Positions 12,487 through 24,864 of a DNA stretch of 64,000 bases are shown here, one piece after another (position 1 is the stretch's first letter; every line of letters begins with the position of its first letter). The translations under genes were made by a program, and so were the position numbers. The stretch is from the NCBI GenBank assembly GCA_022059125.1, contig JAEUWY010000004.1, forward strand, positions 2,294,001 through 2,358,000. Direction: 5' to 3'. Source of the DNA: Corynespora cassiicola (taxonomy: Eukaryota; Ascomycota; Dothideomycetes; Pleosporales; Corynesporascaceae). The notes under the pieces are model-generated. The model searched no databases and was not told the DNA's origin. It was given only the letters and a program-made list of their open reading frames with translations.

Positions 12487-13106
12487 TTATTTGAATCGCC
12501 GAGGCATTTGGGTCATTTGAGGTATCTGGGGCATCTTGGGGTGCTGGGTTTCGTGATGGACGGAGGGATTGTCGGTCCGAGGTTTGTCAGCACCGCCGAT
12601 GGTTTCGAGCAATGCGAATATCGCCTGGCTGTCCCTGGACAGGTCCCATTCTAGCTCGCGAATGCTCTCATTTTTGGCAAGGCGTTGTTCAATGTACGCG
12701 CGGCGCCTCTTGGGGTAGTTGAGGTCAGCGAGGTACCGATCGCTGAAGAACGTTAACATAATGCTGTCAGTTTTCCCACTTCGATGAGAACGTACTGGAC
12801 GAAGTGAATCTGGAACATCTGATGTTCCCTATTCTGGTTCTTGAGTTCCACCATGCGAGCATTTATGTCTGCGGTGATTTGTGGTTGAGTCTGATGAGCG
12901 ATTTGCCATTCTGAACGTCCCCGTTTCTGCTGCTGTTTGTGCTTGTGCCGTTTCCTCTTAACGCCACCTTGGACCTTCTCCCAGTCGGAGGTTAGAAGGC
13001 TCGAGAGACTTGGCGGGAGTGTAGCATATTTTTTGGTGTTGGACGCACTGATGTTGGCTTTGAGCTGGCTCAGTACGCCATCAACCGCGCCAGATGCTTC
13101 AGCCAT
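12487..13106 (-). CDS. Uncharacterised small basic protein
   Basis: Two minus-strand exons, 13106-12796 and 12742-12487, join in phase 2 across a 53-nt GTACGT...TTCAG intron and give 188 aa. The N-terminal third is polar (VDGVLSQLKANIS). A strongly basic stretch at about 50-66 (KRKRHKHKQQQKR) could be a nuclear localisation signal. The middle (INARMVELKNQNREHQMFQIHFV...RYLADLNYPKRRRAYIEQRLAKNESIRELEWDL) is a long amphipathic helix that looks like a coiled coil. The tail repeats QIPQMTQMP. I do not recognise the family. The clean frame-preserving intron argues that it is a real gene; the context (gene-poor on both sides) gives no functional hint. Confidence 0.55.
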
Positions 13107-15386
13107 GGTGGCTGCGTTGGAGGACCGGCGATAGCAAGACTGTCCAATGTGTGGTCAAGAGTGAGTAGATCTTGGGCAAGTCTAGAAGAGAGAGATATTA
13201 GTAGTCAGTTCCATCAGTTAGTAGAGGTAAGCGATGAAGGTGAAGGTGAAAGACTCGTATGAGTCCTATTCGACCATAGCTGAGGATAAAGGCTCAATGG
13301 ACGACTATTCAACAACCACCTACGAGAGCTTTACTTCAAACGCATTACAGTACTTTTCTGCAAACACGTTTGACCTGTTGGGTCGAGTCGTCTCTCGTTT
13401 GGCATTGACATGACAGCAGCCCCCAAAGTAAGGGACCTGCGGAATGGTATTCGAGCCTGAACGGTTCATCTTCTCAGATGTCCCCGTCGTCGTTGAGTTT
13501 TGGATGACTGGCTCTGGCTTAATACTAAACTTAGCGGATATATGGTTCATCGTGTAGTATACGTGACTCCAAGCCCGCCAATAAAAAGTGTTTCGTGGCA
13601 TCGGTGAGGGGCCTCGCACACCGAGATGGTGTATGGGATACTTGTGCCTGTTGGACTCCACTCATACCCTTGGACATCTTACGGCTCTAGTGTGGCATGC
13701 AGGGACAAAGGATATAAATATCTTGATTACACTATCCTGTATGGGACTCCCCACCCACGTGGGGGCCTGCGGACATTTGGCCACAAGGGGCAAGGGATTA
13801 TTTTTTTTGCGTGCCGCCATGCACTAGGGAGCTGGTTCCATCACATTTGGGTTGTGGCGTATGAAACATCTTTATACAAGATCCACACCGAATCTTCCGT
13901 CCACCATCGCCTGTAGAATGGATCGTCCTTTGAGCCCACACGTAGGACGCGCTTCACATATGCTACGCCTTCGATATGCAGTTACGCCATGGCTTCCTTA
14001 CCGCCCATTGTGGCCCGTCGCGCGCGCCAGATCCAACCACCCACGATAGTGTCGGCACACTCAAGACCTTGGCGTGCTATCCCGTGTCGACGTAGATTTG
14101 ATGTTGATTGCCTCGTGGTGGTGGACCCTCGAAACCATACTGTACTGCGCCTCTTGGAGGTGCATATTCCGGCTTCGTCATTCGCAAAAGGCCCGTATCT
14201 AGGCCAAGACCAGCTAGGCCATCGGGAACTTAGGAACGGGTGTGGTAAATACACCCCGGTCCGAAAGCATAATCTCCAGCCTTACTTTGGGTCTTTGCAT
14301 GGGTGGGGTAACCGAATGTGGATCCTCCAGGCGCCTGGCTAACGGGAAAGGCTGCGAGTTGATGTTTCGGCAAGCCCGAGTCTTTTCCACAGTCAATTGA
14401 GCTGGGCATATTGTGTAATCGCGGCACAGTCTCCTCTAGTCCGCGAGGCGTAGGCGAATCTTTAGGCGCCATTGAATCACTGTCCGACGTGTCGCCGAGA
14501 TAGCCTCTGCACGACAAACACGACGCGGACAGCAAACAATCTCGAGGCCAACACGACGACCCATGGTCGGGGACTTTGGACCTTGTTGAGGGAGTGCAAA
14601 GAAAATCCTTCCAGCGCTGCTTATGTACCGACACGGCGTAAGCTTACAGCCAAAAGCTGGGTGGCCACCCAAGGTTGGCTCGGCGTATTAACCCAATGCG
14701 GAAGCCCGATGCCCATACTGAGTAAACTGCCACGAGAGCCCGCTCGTGGCCCACTCGGTAGATGGCTGTACCCCGACATTTCTTTGTATCAAAAAACGCT
14801 GACAGATGGCCATGGGCCTTGCCATTTCACTGCCACGATGCCTGTGTATCATCAACCGCCCGCTCCTCGGGACTCCTGCAGCACCATTCCTTAATCGCCC
14901 ACTGCTTCCCGACTCCTGGAAGGAACGCATCCATCCTCGCACCATGTGTGCTGAGACATTTTAATCTAGCATTGTTTGCCTAGACCCCTTTGAACGACCA
15001 TGCGGTTGTCGACGAGGCATACAAAGCAATTTGACGCTGGGGTTTGATGCAGTGCGCTGTTGTTCCTTCAGCATCGGCGCCGCAAGACCCACTCCGCTCA
15101 TTGGTATGTTGATGCCCGCGAGCTTGGCGGAGCGTCGATCCACCCTCCATGGGATTCGGAATCTGTTGTTACAATGGGAGCTAGAATCCTTCTCGCCGTT
15201 TGTACCACGCAGCGCGGGCCGTAAGTTGGGTTGGGCACGATAGACTCAGCCATAAACAAGCTGGCGGTGCCAAGGGCGTGTGAATGTGACTCTTAAACCC
15301 CCCCACGGTATTAAAGGTCTCCAAATCGTTCGAGATCTTAGGCCTTCTTCATCCTTTAGCCCATTTGGATTTGAACAATTGACACC
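13107..15386. other. Spacer upstream of the MFS gene, no gene seen
   Basis: This 2.3 kb between divergent genes has no frame with coding character that I accept. The 60 bases before the MFS ATG at 15387 are pyrimidine-rich and probably hold its 5' UTR. Confidence 0.5.
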
Positions 15387-17339
15387 ATGAGTTTACGAAG
15401 CGACTCGACCGAGAGTGTGAGCGTCACAAGCGCGGTGAAGGAGCAGATAGTAGAGGGACCATCCAGCTTCCTTACAGGATGGCGTTTATATTTGGTAACG
15501 GCGAGGTAGGTGGAATACCCTCCCATCTTTGATACTCTATTGACTCCTTTGCCAGTCTATCTCTTTCCATGTTCATCGTCAACATTGAGGTGTCCATTGT
15601 CGCCACGGCCCTCATCTCTATTGTCAACGACCTTCATGGATTCAACCAGAGCGGGTGGGTTCTTACCGCCTATCTCGTCACATACTGCGCCATGATGATT
15701 CTCTGGTCCAAGTTTAGCAACGTCTTTGGTCGCAAGTCGAGTTTGCTGGCGAGCACCATCATCTTCACAGTCTTCTCTGGCGGATGTGGTGCTGCCCAGA
15801 CGATGATACAACTGTGAGTCCTCAACAGTCAGTTCATGCAATTGACACTTGCTAACAACCACATCAGTATCGTCTGCCGTGCCCTCCAAGGAGTCGGTGC
15901 CGCCGGCTGTCTCTCTATTGCTCTGACTATGGTCTACGAGATGGTCCCGCAAGAGAAGTGGCCCAAGTGGGCCGCCATGATGTCTTCCGTCTCCGCTTTG
16001 GGAAGTCTGATAGGACCAATCCTGGGCGGAGTCTTCAGCGAGGATATCAGCTGGAGATGGTCTTTCTTGGTCAAGTACGTTATCGCCCCCATTCTGCTTT
16101 TGTAGGTCATCTTTTAACATCTATAGTGTACCAATGGGCGCTGCCATAGCCATCCTCATGTACATCAGCATTCCCAACTACTTCCCCTACCACAACCATC
16201 CCGAGGGCTCACCGGGACGGCAATTGTTTGTTTCCATCAAGGCCATCAAGACTCTTGACCTCATCGGTGCCTTCTTGCTTCTGGGTGCCTCGCTTCTCTT
16301 GGTCACTGCCCTGCTGGAAGCAGACGTGAGCTTTGCCTGGGACTCTGCGGCTTCCATCTGCCTCTTTGTCTTTGCTGGCGTCTTCATCGCTGCCTTCTTG
16401 TACTACGAATTCTACCTGTCGAGATCCAAGACGAAGACGTGCGACCCAGTCTTTCCATGGGAGTTTCTCACCAACCGCTATTGGATGGGCGTCCTCTTGC
16501 TCTCGCTTTTCTCTGGCGCACCTTACATTGTCACCATGATTGACATTCCCCAACGCCTCCAGACCATCGAAGGTCTTTCGGCTCTTGATACTGGCCTTCG
16601 CCTGATCCCTTTCAACCTTCTCGTCGCTTTTGGCTCTGCCATTGTGAACGTCATCGCTGCAAGGACCAAGATCGCACCCATCTACCTCTTCGCCTTTGGC
16701 GTCGTGCTCGAAATCACGGGGGTCAGCCTCTTCTCAACGATGCGCGACATCCACCACGTCCCCCACGCAATCTACGGCTACCAGATCATCACTGGTCTGG
16801 GCATCGGTTTCCTCTTCGGCCTCTGCGTCGTACTCCCTCCCGTCGTGACAGACAACAGAGACTATGGTAAGTCGAACACGCCCGCAAAAAAGCCCCAGTA
16901 ACAGCAGCACTGACGTTATCCAGCCCTATGCGCAGGCGCCGTCTTCCAGTTCCGCATTTTCGGCTCCGCCCTCGCCCTCGCCATTTCCACGGCCGTGGTA
17001 AACAACTACGCCAAATCGGGCCTGCTCGAGCACTTCAGCCCCCAGGCCGTCGAGGACCTTCTCAAGTCGACCGAGGCCATCGCGCACATGACGTACGAGC
17101 TCAAGGACGACGTGCTCGAGGTGCTCGTCGAGGCCTGGAGCCGCAGGATGAAGGTCCTGATCGGGTTCACGGCCGTGCAGGTGGTGCCGCTCGCCATGCT
17201 ATGGCGCAATCCCCAGATTGCGATTGCGGAGAAGGCGGCGGGGACGGCGGCGCCCAATGTGGCAAAGGCGCAGAAGAGGGACGAGGAGAAGGCGCTGCCG
17301 TGGATCAACACTGGGAACCTGAGCTCGTACGCGAACTAG
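15387..17339 (+). CDS. MFS multidrug/toxin efflux transporter (DHA2-like)
   Basis: Exons are 15387-15505, 15556-15813, 15868-16074, 16127-16866 and 16924-17339 (579 aa), all introns GT-AG and frame-preserving. Thirteen to fourteen hydrophobic segments are visible. Motif A-like sequence is present after TM2-3 (WSKFSNVFGRKSS), the motif B region is RALQGVGAAGCLSIALTM, and motif C is SALGSLIGPILGGVFSE followed by the typical SWRWSFLVNVPMG. This is the drug:H+ antiporter layout of the 14-TM DHA2 family, which includes fungal toxin and azole exporters at the plasma membrane. The substrate cannot be told from sequence. No biosynthetic genes flank it, so a role in exporting a locally made metabolite is not supported. 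The start ATG sits 17 nt after TTTGGATTTGAACAATTGACACC and precedes a normal polar leader. Confidence 0.88.
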
Positions 17340-19952
17340 AGAGGTTCCAACACCGCTCCTCTTTGTTATGAAAGGTCTTTTTCCTTGATGGATCCGGATA
17401 AAATGGCACGGTGTTTAGGATATACAGGACATGGAGTCTATAAATTGTTGTGATACCAAATAATGAAGGACTGGTTACTGCTTGCCACTTGTATTCCAAC
17501 ATTCCGTTGCCCGCCCGCTCGGTAACTGTATTGTGGAAGGATCGTCCCTTGCCTTCCCCCATTTTAGCCAAAACGCTGTAGCAGTGTCACATTCAGGCGA
17601 CCCATTCTACACTATACGAATGCGACAGTGAGAACTTCCCTATACAGAATGATCCCCGTGCACGCATTGGTACTTATCAGGTGGGCAACTCGCTGCCTTC
17701 TGCACTGTATATGATGCGTGAGATTTTATTTGTAGCCTTGATCACCGAACATTTACAACACTACATATGAATCCGGATCACATTCCCAAAAGAATATCAA
17801 GGACGAGACGTTATCTTGACCGCAGTCAAAGGCAAGGATGCGTCACTTATGCAGAGTGGATGGTCACATGCGATGCGAAAGCTCCAAAGGTGAACTTCCC
17901 GGCCTTGTGTTTAACGGGTTTTAAAGCAGTTGCCTTGTTTTTCGAGCGGGGCATTGCCTATTGTAATGTGAAGGGACGTGATGTCAGAGACATACTGGAA
18001 AGCAGATTATGGTGAGTAACTAAAGATGTTCTGCTTCAATCGATGAAGGTCAAAATACAGTAGCGATTTGTGTATCGTCAAAGGTTCTCTGGTGGTGATG
18101 CGCCCACGTACTGCACCGCGGAAACTTGCGTCATCCGATCCACCATTATGACTCGGCCACGAAAACTCACAGGCCGTGCCGTCGAGCCCGACCTACTGAT
18201 TGAAGCCCGAACCCGATGGTTTGGCTCATCCAGAGTTTCTGGAGAAGGTGCTCTTCGACGCAGACACGGGATGCCTTGCCCTTGCCGTGCTGAATGAAGG
18301 ATTGCAACAGCTTCACCCGCGTCCTCAATAAAGAAGAAGAGCACAGCACCACACACAGAGAGCTTTATTTTTGCCCAAAGATGAGAAATCAGTCGTTGGT
18401 TGAGGGAGTCTGTGCCACCGGACGCAGGAGTTCGGGGAACATACTCGACGCGGGTAGGGCAGACTGCATCTCTACGGCCCAGCAGCGCACATGGCAACCC
18501 TCGACGCCATGCATGATCCGGACCCCCTCTACGGCCCAGCACATGGCATCAATCAACGACACGCATCAGCTTACCCACCTCCGCCACCTAGTAGCGCACA
18601 TGGCAGCCGTCGACGCCATGCATGAGTTTGCAACCTCTACGGGCCAGCTGCGCACATGGCAGCCATCAACGCCGTGGGTGTGCTTGCATACATCTTCGAC
18701 CGAAAACACGGTTGAGATGTGTGCGACTCTGAATGCCCAAGCTGGACTGATGCCCGTCGGTGAGTCGAGGTAATATCATGCCTTATCATCACTTCATGAT
18801 ATACACCATCTTCCCGCGCAAGCAGTCATCATGATCAACATTGTTGGATCCTGAGGGAGGGCACAGTCGTGGGGGTCTTGGCTATAAAAATTTGTCATAT
18901 TTTATGCTGGCTCGGCGAACAATCTACAATGGCTTCTGGCTCTTACTGTCCGTAGTCCCCGACTTTCTTTTCTTTTTCGTTTGTGTCTCCAACACAATTG
19001 TGATAGTACAGCGCATCACATCGCATGAATCTGGTCCGAGCAGCATTTTTGGAGATTAAGGCAGTACTGCCGTGTATGAGCATTCCATTGATGTGACTTG
19101 ACAAATCAAGGTGCCAAAGTTCACGTTACACCAGATACGGTTCTCTTGTGCCATCCACTAGCTTATCGAGACATGTTCAACACCTGGGGGAACACGTGAA
19201 GAGCTCCATATTTAGATAACTAAAGAAGAATTTGATATCTGACTGATACTCTGTGCAAAAGAAAAATAATTACAAGTTCATCAATGTGAAAAAAATGCGT
19301 AATGTACCCACTGAACCCAATTGCATTCTAATATTTGGATGATAACAGTCCTTATTGGAATATTCAAACCAACAAATCTTTGCTAAACTCCTTCCCCCCT
19401 AAGTAATTATCAACAAGAAAAACACCATCGTGAACAACACCAAAGCTACAAGATATACTATATATAGCAATCACGTGCGTGTAGTATCACGATAGATACC
19501 TAGGTACACCACCCATTTACCCGACACAAACGTCATCGCCTGGCAAACCGGCATTTCTAAAGGACCGAAGAGCCTCAAGCGCCCCCGCATTTTCGGAACA
19601 ATTATGGGGTCGTTCCACACGTGCCCTCAGTTTTCGCTCCTATGGCGGTTCCCGGCCTTCTGTCGGTGGTTAATTTTATAGAGGGTGATCGTTTCCGGTT
19701 GTCACGCTGGCAGCTTGCGCGCACACCCATTGGGAAGGTCGCTCGGGGTTATTTCACAGCGACCCTGCGTATTGGGGGTTTTCTAGGGCCATATATCGAG
19801 TCTGGCCATGTTGTATACAGTTTGGCGCCGTGTCGAGGGCTGGGAGTGGGAAGAGGGGGGATGGATATATGAGGGTGAGTACGGCCACGGTGGTCGACTG
19901 GATTGTACGCCCCCTCTTCGAAAGTCTTCCGTTTTGTGCGACGATACGAACC
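17340..19952. other. Spacer with degenerate tandem repeats and an AT-rich block
   Basis: This 2.6 kb has no gene that I can support. It contains degenerate tandem repeats at 18470-18690 (listed separately) and a distinctly AT-rich block at about 19080-19500. The last 100 bases form the promoter of the GH43 gene. Confidence 0.5.
18470..18690. repeat. Degenerate tandem repeat, about 55-65 bp units
   Basis: Related copies of CTCTACGGSCCAGC...GCGCACATGGCARCC followed by TCRACGCCATGCATGA can be read at about 18473, 18530, 18594 and 18634. The second copy has a deletion and diverges after CACATGGCA. A frame crosses the block (18294-18773), but nothing in it resembles a known domain, so I record only the repeat. 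Confidence 0.65.
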
Positions 19953-21032
19953 ATGCGTCTTCTGTCTGCTTTCGTGGCATTGCTATCCGCGGCTTCCTGT
20001 TCGCCGGTTCAGTCCCTCGACTTCACCTCCTATGGCCTCACTCCTCGCGCGGATCCCTCTCTGACCGGCTACCTGGGTGTCTTCTTCCTTGGCGATAAAC
20101 CGAGTGTCTACTTTTACCTATCCAATGGTAACAATGCGCTCTCCATCAAGGCCATCAACAAGGCGCAGCCTGTGATTACACCTACGAAAGGTACCAAGGG
20201 CGTGCGTGACCCATCCATCATTGCTGGCGGTGGTGCCGACGCTGGGAAGAAATGGTATAGTGAGTATTCGCCTGTTTAGTATTAGCTATCCGGAAGCCTA
20301 ACCTCTTCAGTCATCGGCACCGACTTGGACATTGCGAAGACGACTTGGGATGCTGCGCAAAGGACCGGATCCCGAAGCATATTCGTATGGGAGAGCACGG
20401 ATTTGGTAAACTGGACACAGGAGAGACTGGTCCAGGTTGAGGATGCCAGCGCGGGTATGGTTTGGGCGCCTGCTGCCATTTGGGATACAGAAAAGGGAGA
20501 ATACCTGGTACACTGGGCCAGCAAGTTCTACGGCGCCAATGACCCGCAGCACACTGGTGCTCCGGGCCCTATCAAAATCCGCTATGCGTACACCAAGGAC
20601 TTCAAGACGTTCAGTGCACCCAAGGATTACATCAACTACGCACCAACAAACGTCATCGATTTGGATGTGCTGCCTTTGGGCGACAAGGCGTACGCGCGTT
20701 TCCTCAAGGACGAGACGGCGAAGACGGTTTTCACGGAAATCAGCACCACGGGTCTATTCGGCACTTGGACAAGGCCAGCAGGAAGCAACGCAATCATTGC
20801 TTCAGGGGTAGAAGGGCCGGCAGTATTCTGGGACAACCAAGTTGCCGGAAAAGCTCACTTGTTGCTGGACTTCTATGGAGCTGATGGCTACAGGCCGTAC
20901 GAGAGCTCCAACGTGAAGACCGGCCAGTGGACCGCAAGCGATCGCAGCGCATGGCCAGCGAACCTCAGACACGGAAGTGTACTGCCAATTACTGCGGCGC
21001 AAGTCTCTGCCATAAGTGCCAAGTACGCGTAA
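19953..21032 (+). CDS. Secreted GH43-family glycosidase (arabinosidase-like)
   Basis: Exons are 19953-20259 and 20311-21032 (342 aa). An N-terminal signal peptide is clear (MRLLSAFVALLSAASCSPVQS), and this ATG is chosen because upstream in-frame ATGs would bury it. The body reads as a five-bladed propeller of GH43: GYLGVFFLGDKPSVYFYLSNGN, GVRDPSII (D86), WYIIGTDLDI, VWESTDLVNW, MVWAPAAIWD, VIDLDVLP and VEGPAVFW (E270 a candidate general acid). The order and spacing fit fungal GH43 enzymes near subfamily 26, which release arabinose from arabinan or arabinoxylan outside the cell. The subfamily and substrate are inferred. No carbohydrate-binding module is attached, and the length is normal for a single-domain enzyme. 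Confidence 0.8.
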
Positions 21033-21293
21033 AAAGTAGATCAATCTGTAGTCCGACCAACGGTCCTTCCTCGACGTTAATATCACTCTGTAAAAAGGCA
21101 GTCTTATAAGAGGTATGAACTCACATTTGCCTATACGCAATGTGCCTGAGTATTAAGGATGCCGTCGCATGGGTACATGCCACTTTTGCCAATGGCAAAT
21201 TGTAGATGAGCAAGTGTTCATAGACAGCCCTGCCTGGTATCATAGTCCGCCAAAACGCCGGGGAAATCAAAGCGCCATTGCCCACCCATTTTT

Positions 21294-22303
21294 CTAATCG
21301 TCATCGCTGTCATACCCAGCAAGCAGCGCGAGAGGCTGCTTGGGGGCTGAAGGCTGTGCTGCAGGGGCAGGGGCAGTGGCAGAAGTCGAGGCGACGGCCT
21401 GCTTCTTGTCCTTGCCAAAGTTCACCGTAATCTTGCCGTTTTGGATGAGGCTGGGAGGGGGTGCCTTCTTCTTACTCCTAGGATTAGCCCAAAAGGCTAG
21501 GTCCTCTGCCTTCGGCTTCGCATCAGCCATGACCTCACCAATAACCTCATCCTCTGCACCAGTGGAGGAGTTGGCGCGCCTGGCAGCAAAAGCCTTCCTG
21601 GCCGCTTCGGCGTCTTCCTCCTCTTCCCGCTTGCGCTTTTCATCAAGAACATCGTCGGGGATGTCGGTGCGCTTGCCTGACTTGTCGGCCTTGTCGATGC
21701 GGGCGTTGCGTGACTGGATAGAGTCTAAGGCATCGGCGACAGCCATCTCAGCTTTGGCGTCGTGGAATTTGGTCTCCAGCTCGGCCATGGCGTCGCGCTC
21801 GGCCTCTTCCTTCTCGAGCCTATCGAGACGCTCCTCCTCTGTCTCTTCGTTCAGCTTGGCCTCGCGCCACACCTCGAAGTTGCGCTTTGCGCCACGCTCG
21901 CACTCGTAGTCCATGTTTTTCGGATCGGTCTTGAAGGTTATCTCGCCGGAGCATCGGGTACAACGGATGTCTTCATGTAAGGTTAGTCTTGTTCAAATCG
22001 TAGGTTGGGCGCCGGACTTACAGAAGCGGATGATGGCAATCTTGTAGTATTTCTCGTCGGTCGTCTCCTTGCGCGCGTTGAACTTGCGGCCCTTGTAGAT
22101 GAACTCGCCGCAGGAGGTACATTTCATGGAGAATGGCGCCATGAGGCGAACAGTAGGTAGAATGCGTGCAGCACCAGCGGGCTTCTTGGTACGGCCGATC
22201 TAATAGCAGTCAGTATGAGTTCTCAAGAGGGAGAGGTTGCGCCTACTTTGCTTGGATCAAAATCGGGCGGATAGTACTTGGTCAGAACTTTTCTCTCGGA
22301 CAT
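21294..22303 (-). CDS. YJU2: Pre-mRNA splicing factor YJU2/CWC16
   Basis: Minus-strand exons 22303-22247, 22199-22022 and 21970-21294 give 303 aa. The start [19 protein letters not shown] is the family hallmark. A zinc-binding pair follows: [23 protein letters not shown] and [16 protein letters not shown]. Then [17 protein letters not shown] leads into a long charged coiled coil and a Lys/Ala-rich tail ending in GYDSDDD. YJU2 joins the spliceosome with Prp19-complex factors and is needed for the first catalytic step (branching). Length and motif order match fungal orthologues. The gene is divergent from the Cut9 gene with 319 bp between their start codons. Confidence 0.93.
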
Positions 22304-22622
22304 GACTGCGGGTGTCGCTCCTTGCGCAGGAGGTCGCGAAAGTGGTTGTTGGGATCGGTGTCGTTGAGGGAGTGTGAATTGGCGGAGAGATGAAGTGACA
22401 ACAGCGGCGGGCGGACATCCAAAAACTGCTGAGTCAGCGGTCCGCAGGCGGTGGAAGACGGCAGAACCCCGCGGTCTGCCCCGTGCTCACGCGAAAGCCA
22501 GGCGCGCCTCGACTGCTGGCCGCACTCGGGCGTGGGCTGTGTAAACATTCGACCAAACACCTAAACCCTCTCTATTCCCTACCCTGTATTTCCCCCTCGG
22601 CAACATATGCTAGCCGCGCCTC
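22304..22622. promoter_or_regulatory. Short bidirectional promoter between YJU2 and Cut9
   Basis: Only 319 bp separate the ATGs of two divergent housekeeping genes (22303 minus and 22623 plus), so both promoters and 5' UTRs must lie here. No TATA box is obvious. Co-expression is possible but is only an inference from the arrangement. Confidence 0.6.
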
Positions 22623-24583
22623 ATGGAGAAATATCTACGCGAATGGCGCCAGGATGCCGTCAACAAGCACCAGTACGATACCGCCATTTTTGTCGCAGAC
22701 AAACTGCTGGCCCTCACTGGTATATCTTCTCAATCCATCGAGACGCTGCGCTAACGGGTCTTCTAGGAGATGATCAGGATGCTTTTTGGCTTGCCCAGGT
22801 TCATTTCAGCTCTGGCAATTACAATCGCGCCCAAGCCTTTCTCTCCCGCGGCAATCTTTTGGAACGCAACCCGCAGTGCAAATATCTGGCAGCCCACTGC
22901 TCGATAAAGCTCGGCAAGGCTGACGAGGCCCTCGCTCTCCTCGGTGACAAGAACCCCACCCACCTGATATCCGCACCGGGTAGCGCACGCCAGAAGCTGC
23001 GCCATGTAGACGTGACTACGCGGGCAGGCGCTCGACACCACCGGGGGACTTCGCGGAGCGAGCGCCAGCCCACTAGCGAGGAGCGCGACAGGGAGGACAT
23101 TAGCAATATAAAGTTTGAGGCTGGCATGTGTTATCTTCGTGGAGTATGCTATGCCAAACAGAATTCGTTCGACCGCGCAAAGGAATGCTACAAGACAGCC
23201 GTTCAGATCGACGTCCAATGCTTTGAAGCCTTTGACGCGCTGGTGAGGAATAGCCTCATGTCGCCGCAGGAAGAATGGGCTTTCCTCGAGTCCTTGAACT
23301 TCGACACAATCTCTGTCTCGAACAATGCCTCGCTCTCCCAAGAAGCCGCCCAGTTCACCAAGATGCTGTACACTACTCGACTCTCCAAGTATGCCCGTCC
23401 AGACGAATTCTCCGACGCAGCCGAAACATTGAGTACACACTATAAGCTGGCCGACAATCCAGACATATTGCTCTCGAAAGCCGACCTCTTATTCACTCAG
23501 GGTCGGTTCCGCGAGGCACTCGGCCTGACGTCGTCAGTTCTCGCAAATGACAAGTACAACTTCGCCATACTCCCGGTACACCTCGCGTCATTGCACGAAC
23601 TCGGTCATAAGAATACATTGTTCCTCCTTGCGCACGATTTGGCAGATACGCACCCCGGCGAACCTTGCTCCTGGTTGGCAGTAGGTGTATACTATCTTTC
23701 GACAAACCGAGTGGCCGAAGCACGGCGCTACTTCTCCAAGGCTTCCATGATGGACCCACACTTTGGCCCTGCTTGGATAGGATTTGCGCACACTTTTGCT
23801 GCAGAGGGAGAGCACGATCAGGCCATTTCTGCCTATTCAACTGCATCGCGGTTGTTTCAGGGCACGCACCTTCCAGCCCTCTTCCTCGGTATGCAGAACC
23901 TACAACTCAGCAACCTTGGTGTTGCCATGGACTATCTCAAGCAATCTTACGAGTTGTGCGAGGAAGACCCGCTGCTGCTGAACGAAATGGGCGTCGTCTT
24001 CTACCATGACAACAACTTTATTGAAGCCATCAAAAAGTTCCGGCAGGCGCTCGCTATTTGCGACAAAGTTGGGGCGGACCCGGATTCATGGATCTCAACT
24101 CGAACGAACCTCGCCCATGCGTACCGTCGTCAGGGTCTCCTAGAAGAAGCACTTCAGACGTTTGAAGAGGTGCTGCGCCACGGCGGTAAGGACGCCGGAG
24201 CGTTCACAGCAAAGGGCCTAGTTCTGCTTGAAATGGACAGAGGTTGGGAGGCAGTCATTGCATTGCACGAAGCGCTTTCCGTAGCGCCCCAGGATCCCAT
24301 GGCTACCGATCTTCTGAACCGAGCACTTGAAGTCAACGAGAGTGAAACTAATCTCCTAGGTACCGATAGAGGCTTAAATGTGGGTATGAGTGCTGACCAA
24401 GGAGACGCAAGTGACGAAGAAGTTGAAGAGCTAGAGCGCCGCATTGGCGGACGACTGCGCGAGATTCAGCAAAATAGAGTCGCTGGCCGAGGTGGAAGGA
24501 GAGGAAGGAGGAATGCAGCCGCCATGGATGATGAGGATGTGACGGGGTATGGCGATAGCATGGTGGTGGATTCGGACGGGTGA
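22623..24583 (+). CDS. CUT9: Anaphase-promoting complex subunit Cut9/Cdc16 (APC6), TPR protein
   Basis: Exons are 22623-22719 and 22767-24583 (637 aa), with an intron GTATAT...TCTAG. The N-terminus (MEKYLREWRQDAVNKHQYDTAI...LLALTGDDQDAFWLAQVHF) and the following chain of TPR helices fit Cut9/Cdc16. TPR signatures include YKTAVQIDVQCFEAFDALV, GRFREALGLTSSVL, SWLAVGVYYLSTNRVAEARRYF, PAWIGFAHTFAAEGEHDQAI and ALFLGMQNLQLSNLGVAMDYL. The APC/C is the nuclear ubiquitin ligase that triggers anaphase; Cut9 is a scaffold in the TPR lobe, usually paired with Hcn1/Cdc26. The Asp/Glu-rich stretch and the final Gly-Arg segment (GRGGRRGRR) form a disordered tail. An ATG at 22607 upstream is out of the spliced frame and is not used. 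Confidence 0.9.
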
Positions 24584-24864
24584 AGAGATACCATTGGGGG
24601 AGATTTGCATATCGTTTTGCGTTTAGCCGGGGTGCATAGCTTGGAGTTTGATATGGGATTGGAAAAGGAAAAAGGAAGATATTGTATGCACTACATTGGG
24701 ACTGGTGGCGTGGCGGCGTTCCTATCTTGCATACTGTCGGAGTAAGTCCGCCATCTTTGCCCTTGACTAACCGACCCTAGGGTTGATGATACCTCAATGA
24801 TGTTTTGTTTCTTGCCAACCTAGCCTGCTCTGTGTATCGTGACTTGACTCCGAAAATCGGATAG

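Noticed and set aside
15387..17339. The MFS exporter as part of a secondary-metabolite cluster
   Set aside because: No synthase, oxygenase or cluster regulator lies next to it; the LaeA-like and questin-oxidase-like genes are more than 13 kb and 33 kb away with housekeeping genes between.
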